In this document: positions 5,793 through 9,749 of the stretch, piece by piece
Numbering within the stretch: position 1 is the first letter of the stretch
Layout of the letters: the number at the start of each line of letters is the position of its first letter
Source of the DNA: Chloroflexota bacterium
GTDB lineage: Bacteria; Chloroflexota; Anaerolineae; Promineifilales; Promineifilaceae
Assembly (NCBI GenBank): GCA_008501785.1
Contig: QQUD01000056.1
Coordinates: forward strand, 1 to 9,749
Direction: 5' to 3'
DNA length: 9,749 nt
Position numbers and translations under genes: made by a program
Notes under the pieces: model-generated
Databases searched by the model: none
What the model saw: only the letters and a program-made list of their open reading frames with translations
What the model was told of the DNA's origin: nothing

Positions 5793-7754
5793 TTAAGCTG
5801 GTGACGGCGATGGCGGCAAATCAAGAGCGGGTGGTGCATTCCATTCTGATGCCGCTTGAGAGTCATCTTCCGGTTGTGAAGGTGTTGGTGGCTTTTCTGA
5901 GGATGAAGGCGATGGTGATGGCAGTTTTCGCCCTTCCATTAATGCAATAAAATCTTCAGCCTCAAGCGTTTCTACATCCAATAAAGTCTTGGCAATTAAA
6001 TCTAGTTTGTCTCGGTGGGTTGTCAAGATGCTTGTTGCTTGTTCATATTGGTCATCAATTAACGAACGCACTTCACTATCTATCTTTTCGGCAATGGCAT
6101 CGGAGTAATCTCGTTGTTCGCTTATTTCGCGGCCTAAAAAGACCATTTCTTGTTTTTGACCATACACACGCAGGCCTAAATCTTTACTCATGCCATATTG
6201 TGTGATCATGAGTCGCGCAATTTGTGTGACTTTTTGCAAATCATTGCTGGCACCGGCCGTGATTTCTCCAAACACAATTTCTTCGGCGACACGTCCTCCT
6301 AAAGCGCTGGCGATATTTGCTTGCAATTGTGATTTGTTAGGCAACAGGTTGTCGTCTTCCATATACCAGGTGAGTCCCAACCCCATGCCGCGTGGCACGA
6401 TTGTGATTTTGCGTAACGGCCGGTCTGCCGGTAAGTAATGGCTTACAATCGCATGTCCAGCCTCGTGATAGGCAATAATTTCGCGCTCTTCTGGTGTAAT
6501 CACGCGGCTTTTGCGTTCTGGGCCAAGCTGCACGCGCTCTATTGCTTCTTGAAACTCGTTCATGCCGATGCTTTTTAGGTCGCGCCTTGCAGCTAACAGG
6601 GCAGCCTCGTTTACTGTGTTTTCAATGTCAGCACCGACAAATCCCGGGGTGGCTTTTGCTAAAATTGTTATATTTAGATTTGAAGCAACCGGCTTACCTC
6701 GTAGATGGACTTTAAAGATAGCTTCTCGCCCTCGGAAATCAGGTCGGTCGATGACAACGCGCCGATCAAAGCGACCAGGGCGCATCAAGGCCGGGTCTAA
6801 AATGTCGGGCCGGTTGGTAGCGGCCAGAATAATGACATGAGTGTCGGTGCCAAAGCCATCCATTTCTACCAAAATTTGGTTGAGCGTTTGTTCACGCTCG
6901 TCGTGAGAGCCGCCCAATCCGGCACCACGCTGGCGACCTACAGCGTCAATTTCGTCGATAAAGATGATGCAGGGACTGTGCCGTTTTGCCTGTTCGAACA
7001 GGTCTCTTACTCGGCTGGCGCCCACACCGACAAACATTTCCACAAATTCAGAGCCTGCAATGGAGAAGAATGGAACGCCTGCCTCACCGGAAACGGCTTT
7101 TGCCATTAATGTTTTACCGGTACCGGGACTGCCGACTAGTAAGACCCCTTTGGGAATGCGAGCGCCAAAGGAGACGAATTTTTCTGGTTCTTTGAGAAAC
7201 TCGACGACTTCGTGCAGTTCTTCTTTGGCTTCATCGCAGCCGGCTACATCGTCAAATGTGACGGTGGGGTGGTCGCCGGTAAACATGCGGGCGCGGCTTT
7301 TGCCGAATGATATGGCTTGATTATTGCTGCCCTGTGCTTGCCTGAAAATGAAGTAGATGAAGGCTATAATTAAAACAGCGGGCAAGAAGATGCCTATAAG
7401 ATTGAGCCAGCCAGTCCATTGGCTGGGTGCATTATAGGTTATTGTTGGTAAGCCATCACTGTAATCCGATTCGTTAATGCCGTAGCTGGTGAGCATCTCT
7501 TCGATGGAGCTAACACCGCTAATTTGTGATTCAGAAGGAGGGCGGTTGGGGTTGGCGTAGGTGATGATTATGGAACGGCCGTTTCCATCTATCACAATAT
7601 CTGTAACCTGGTTTTCTTTAATTTCTTGAGCCAGTTGGCTAATTGAAATTTGTGATGGCGTGGTGGCCGAAGAGCCATAGCTCCACAAAATAGCAAGCAA
7701 TGCCACACCTATTAATATATAGACAAACCATCTTGTTATTCGCGGTGTATTCAT
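5793..7754 (-). CDS. ftsH: ATP-dependent zinc metalloprotease FtsH
   Basis: Membrane-anchored AAA+ protease that extracts and degrades misfolded membrane proteins and selected regulators as a hexamer. It has 653 residues, a normal length. The first membrane segment is about 9-25, the periplasmic FtsH_ext domain about 33-112, and the second segment about 117-137. The AAA module carries Walker A G-S-P-G-T-G-K-T (208-215), pore motif F241-V-G, Walker B I-I-F-I-D267-E268, and arginine fingers R325 and R328 in M-R-P-G-R-F-D. The protease domain has the zinc site H430-E-A-G-H434 with third ligand Asp505. The tail after about residue 610 is rich in Pro, Ser and Glu and probably disordered. The ATG has GGAGA 7 nt upstream (7761-7765) and an extended -10 promoter; a strong terminator follows the TAA. 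It is divergent from the histidine kinase gene. The palindrome at 7574-7583 encodes N-G-R in the periplasmic domain. Confidence 0.99.
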   Translation of the reverse strand: MNTPRITRWFVYILIGVALLAILWSYGSSATTPSQISISQLAQEIKENQVTDIVIDGNGRSIIITYANPNRPPSESQISGVSSIEEMLTSYGINESDYSDGLPTITYNAPSQWTGWLNLIGIFLPAVLIIAFIYFIFRQAQGSNNQAISFGKSRARMFTGDHPTVTFDDVAGCDEAKEELHEVVEFLKEPEKFVSFGARIPKGVLLVGSPGTGKTLMAKAVSGEAGVPFFSIAGSEFVEMFVGVGASRVRDLFEQAKRHSPCIIFIDEIDAVGRQRGAGLGGSHDEREQTLNQILVEMDGFGTDTHVIILAATNRPDILDPALMRPGRFDRRVVIDRPDFRGREAIFKVHLRGKPVASNLNITILAKATPGFVGADIENTVNEAALLAARRDLKSIGMNEFQEAIERVQLGPERKSRVITPEEREIIAYHEAGHAIVSHYLPADRPLRKITIVPRGMGLGLTWYMEDDNLLPNKSQLQANIASALGGRVAEEIVFGEITAGASNDLQKVTQIARLMITQYGMSKDLGLRVYGQKQEMVFLGREISEQRDYSDAIAEKIDSEVRSLIDDQYEQATSILTTHRDKLDLIAKTLLDVETLEAEDFIALMEGRKLPSPSPSSSEKPPTPSQPEDDSQAASEWNAPPALDLPPSPSPA

Positions 7755-7794
7755 GCAAAATCTCCGTCTTCGATACGCTTAATTGCTCATTTTG

Positions 7795-7803
7795 AGTATA
7801 GCA
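7795..7803 (-). promoter_or_regulatory. Predicted extended -10 promoter of ftsH
   Basis: On the minus strand TGC directly precedes TATACT (7795-7800), an extended -10 element with 5 of 6 matches. Only a poor -35 is visible. Transcription would begin near 7788, giving a leader of about 34 nt before the ATG, with the GGAGA site within it. Confidence 0.5.
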
Positions 7804-7816
7804 GAAAGCGATCTGC
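7801..7816. repeat. 16-bp inverted repeat at the ftsH promoter (possible operator)
   Basis: GCAGA (7801-7805) and TCTGC (7812-7816) are perfect arms six bases apart. They abut the ftsH -10 box and would cover the region just upstream of it, as an operator would. It does not match the CIRCE heat-shock operator (TTAGCACTC and its inverse). Five-base arms are short enough to arise by chance. Confidence 0.3.
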
Positions 7817-7892
7817 ATTGCGAGGTGAGGGTGTTAAGACCTTGTGAAACAGGCAGAAATTTTTATTGTCTCTTATTTTTGGAATTCACAAA

Positions 7893-7901
7893 TGGTATAA
7901 T
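7893..7901 (+). promoter_or_regulatory. Predicted extended -10 promoter of the sensor histidine kinase gene
   Basis: TGGTATAAT is a perfect extended -10 element (TGn plus TATAAT at 7896-7901). No good -35 lies 16-18 bp upstream (TTATTT at 7873-7878 is poor), which is common for extended -10 promoters. The start would be near 7908, with a leader of about 75 nt. Confidence 0.6.
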
Positions 7902-7949
7902 CGATTGCGAATAAGCGGGAAGATAAGCCATTGGTAGTAACTCGAACTA

Positions 7950-7976
7950 ATCAAGAGGGGATTTTCTTGATAGGAG
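7950..7976 (+). promoter_or_regulatory. Leader hairpin and ribosome binding site of the histidine kinase gene
   Basis: ATCAAGA (7950-7956) and TCTTGAT (7965-7971) form a perfect 7-bp stem with the loop GGGGATTT. The stem ends directly at AGGAG (7972-7976), a strong Shine-Dalgarno 7 nt before the ATG at 7984. The stem leaves the ribosome site single-stranded but adjacent. It could stabilise the leader or present it to a regulator, and it has no T-run to terminate. Confidence 0.5.
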
Positions 7977-7983
7977 ACTTTGC

Positions 7984-9749
7984 ATGAAAAAGTTTTTTGT
8001 TCCCATTGGCAAAATTTCCTTGCGTATGGTGTTAATCATCCCATTTGCGGTGCAAATTATTTTTATTGGTGGTTTGGTTGGTTATTTTTCATTTCTGAAT
8101 GGTCAGCGAACGGTTGCTGATTTGGCGGCACAACTGCAAAGTGAAATTATCACACGGGTTGAGGCGGAGCTGGATCATTATTTGGGGATGCCGCATATTC
8201 TCAATCGGCTGAATGCCGATGCAATTTGGCCTGAATCAGATAATTTGCAAAACTTGGGTGCATTACGTCCTGAATTGCTGACGCGTCTGCAAGCGTTTCC
8301 CACGGTGATGACTTGTGGTTTGGGCACAGAGAATGGAGAGTTTGTTGCTGTGGGGCGGCGGGTGGATGGGGGGTTTGATGGTGCGATAGCAGAGCAGGCG
8401 GACGGCAATATGTACCGCCACTCTCTGATTGATTTGCAGGGTAACCCAACTGAATTATTAAATGAAACGCCTGATTATGATGCGCGTGGACGGTCTTGGT
8501 ATAAAACGGCCGTTTCCACTCAATCCGCAGCCTGGAGTCCTGTCTATGTCTGGGCATCCCAATCCAATGTGGGCATTTCTGCTGTTTTACCTGTTTACAA
8601 TGATGACGGCGAGTTGTTAGGTGTGCAGCTATCAGCCCTTTCACTGGCGCATATTGGCGAATTTCTGAGCGAGCTGCGAGTTGGTGAAACGGGACAGGTA
8701 TTTGTGATAGAAAGTACGGGACTGCTGGTGGGGTCCTCAACGGGCAGCTTGCCGTTGCAGGAAAGGGAAGATAGCTTAGGATTAGAGCGGTTACAATCTG
8801 CGGACAGTGAATCTGCACTTATTAAGGAGGCAACAGCTTTCCTTGTCGCTCAAAATGACGATCTTGCAACGATTCGTTCCATGCAGCAAGACCGAATTGA
8901 TATTGAAGGACGCTCCCATTTTTTGCAAGCTGCGCCTTATCGAGATGAACGTGGCATTGATTGGTTGATCGTAACTGTTGTGCCGGAGTCGGATTTTATG
9001 GGGCGGATTGAGGCGAATAATCGGGAAACGGCCGTTTTCACCCTCCTCGCCCTCATCATTGCGCTCATCATTGGCATTTTTACCGCCCGCTGGATGACAC
9101 AGCCTATTGAGCAGATGAACACGGCTGCTAAGGCATTGGCGGCTGGTCAGTGGGAGCAAATTGCAGTTGATACCCGCACCGATGAAGTTGGGGAATTAAC
9201 GCGTTCCTTTAACCGTATGGCTGCACAATTACAAGAAGCTTTTACATCACTGGAGCAGCAAGTAGACAAAAGGACGGCGCAACTGGTTGCAGCTAATCAG
9301 CAGCTAGAGATTGCTAAAGAAAAGGCTGATGTAGCAAATCAGGCGAAAAGTGCATTTTTAGCGAATATGAGTCACGAACTGCGCACACCGCTTAATGCTA
9401 TTCTCGGATTCGCCCAACTCATGGCTCGCAGTCAAACCATCTCAACAGATCATCAAGAAAGTCTAGGCATTGTTGTCCGCAGCGGTGAGCATTTGTTAAC
9501 CTTGATTAACGATGTGCTAGACCTTTCCAAAATTGAGGCTGGAAGAACAATGCTTAATAAAGAAAGGTTTGATCTGCATCAAATGTTGAATTATTTGGAA
9601 GATATGCTGCATTATCAGGCTCGGCAAAAGCAATTGCAGCTTCAATTCGATGTTGATCCCAATGTCCCCAGGTTTGTCAACACAGATAAAGTTAAACTCC
9701 GTCAGGTGCTGATTAATTTGCTCAACAATGCAATTAAATTTACAGAAAC
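7984..9749 (+). CDS. dCache-HAMP sensor histidine kinase, 3' end outside the window
   Basis: Membrane two-component kinase; 588 complete codons are visible with no stop. First membrane segment about residues 15-38, then an extracellular double-Cache domain (about 40-345) with the family signature R170-S-W172-Y173 and the paired strands P-V-Y-N-D-D-G and G-E-T-G-Q-V-F-V-I. The second membrane segment is about 351-370. HAMP is about 369-421, with Pro374 and the D-E-V-G-E-L motif near 400. A coiled coil follows, then HisKA with phospho-acceptor His464 in S-H-E-L-R-T-P-L-N. The HATPase N box (L-I-N-L-L-N-N-A-I-K-F-T, about 577-588) is at the edge, so nucleotide boxes beyond it and any receiver domain are not visible. 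The aspartate that dCache amino-acid sensors use seems replaced by Ala218, so another ligand is likely. Start: AGGAG 7 nt upstream. Divergent from ftsH; no response-regulator gene is in view. Palindrome copies at 8505-8514 and 9027-9036 encode T-A-V. Confidence 0.95.
   Translation, partial: MKKFFVPIGKISLRMVLIIPFAVQIIFIGGLVGYFSFLNGQRTVADLAAQLQSEIITRVEAELDHYLGMPHILNRLNADAIWPESDNLQNLGALRPELLTRLQAFPTVMTCGLGTENGEFVAVGRRVDGGFDGAIAEQADGNMYRHSLIDLQGNPTELLNETPDYDARGRSWYKTAVSTQSAAWSPVYVWASQSNVGISAVLPVYNDDGELLGVQLSALSLAHIGEFLSELRVGETGQVFVIESTGLLVGSSTGSLPLQEREDSLGLERLQSADSESALIKEATAFLVAQNDDLATIRSMQQDRIDIEGRSHFLQAAPYRDERGIDWLIVTVVPESDFMGRIEANNRETAVFTLLALIIALIIGIFTARWMTQPIEQMNTAAKALAAGQWEQIAVDTRTDEVGELTRSFNRMAAQLQEAFTSLEQQVDKRTAQLVAANQQLEIAKEKADVANQAKSAFLANMSHELRTPLNAILGFAQLMARSQTISTDHQESLGIVVRSGEHLLTLINDVLDLSKIEAGRTMLNKERFDLHQMLNYLEDMLHYQARQKQLQLQFDVDPNVPRFVNTDKVKLRQVLINLLNNAIKFTE

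Larger units (their letters stand above)
490..9036. repeat. Dispersed palindrome family AACGGCCGTT (HIP1-like), 8 perfect copies and 19 CGGCCG cores
   Basis: Perfect AACGGCCGTT lies at 985-994, 1343-1352, 2929-2938, 3169-3178, 4778-4787, 7574-7583, 8505-8514 and 9027-9036. ACGGCCGT also occurs at 490-497, 1676-1683, 1795-1802 and 4431-4438. Further CGGCCG cores start at 564, 807, 1997, 4611, 5586, 6254 and 6417. Several copies extend towards GGAAACGGCCGTTTCC; the copy at 3169 is a 14-bp perfect palindrome, GAAACGGCCGTTTC. With equal base frequencies one expects about 2.4 copies of the 6-mer, 0.15 of the 8-mer and 0.01 of the 10-mer. Within genes it is read in all three frames: T-A-V (five perfect copies), N-G-R (490, 1676, 7574) and R-P-L or R-P-F (1795, 4431, 4778). 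One copy is intergenic. The enrichment is therefore a property of the DNA, not of one protein motif. Confidence 0.9.

Noticed and set aside
7801..7816. CIRCE heat-shock operator at ftsH
   Set aside because: The arms GCAGA/TCTGC and the 6-base spacer do not match TTAGCACTC-N9-GAGTGCTAA.
8201..8818. 205-codon open frame on the minus strand
   Set aside because: It is antisense to the dCache domain of the histidine kinase, and its Pro/His-rich product has no recognisable domain.
490..9036. CGGCCG copies as a CRISPR array or transposon ends
   Set aside because: Copies are single 10-16 bp palindromes hundreds of bases apart inside intact genes, with no repeat-spacer order, no target duplications and no transposase.

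Overview
The window looks like chromosomal DNA of a member of the Chloroflexota (Anaerolineae/Ardenticatenia-like). This is inferred from three things: the 7TM-GAF sensor ending in a helix-turn-helix tail that I associate with that phylum, the membrane-anchored C39 peptidase with a Pro/Thr linker and TPR repeats, and the moderate GC content. No rRNA or other taxonomic marker is present, so the assignment is tentative.

Layout. Five genes lie on the minus strand and one on the plus strand. From right to left on the minus strand: ftsH (7754 to 5793) ends in a strong intrinsic terminator (5774 to 5728). A membrane sensor with a GAF domain and a putative DNA-binding tail follows (5712 to 3751). 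After a 57-bp gap with a hairpin comes lysA, diaminopimelate decarboxylase (3693 to 2464). Next are an SGNH/GDSL hydrolase with an N-terminal export or anchor segment (2335 to 1574) and an anchored C39-like cysteine peptidase with TPR repeats (1287 to the left edge). The peptidase frame contains one in-frame TGA, and TPR-coding sequence continues beyond it to position 1. On the plus strand, divergent from ftsH, a dCache-HAMP-HisKA sensor histidine kinase starts at 7984 and runs off the right edge inside its ATPase domain.

How the genes relate. FtsH (membrane protein quality control), the membrane-bound sensor, the histidine kinase and the two exported or anchored hydrolases are all envelope-associated. 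LysA supplies lysine and consumes the diaminopimelate used in some cell walls. No single pathway links them. Sensor and lysA may be co-transcribed; ftsH and the histidine kinase have separate promoters in a shared 229-bp divergent region.

Most unusual signal. A palindrome, AACGGCCGTT (extended consensus GGAAACGGCCGTTTCC), is scattered through the whole window. There are 8 perfect 10-mers, 12 ACGGCCGT and 19 CGGCCG cores. They lie in all six genes, in all three reading frames, and in an intergenic promoter region. This resembles the HIP1 palindrome of cyanobacteria in behaviour but not in sequence, and I do not know of a description of it. There is no CRISPR array, transposon, tRNA or rRNA in the window.
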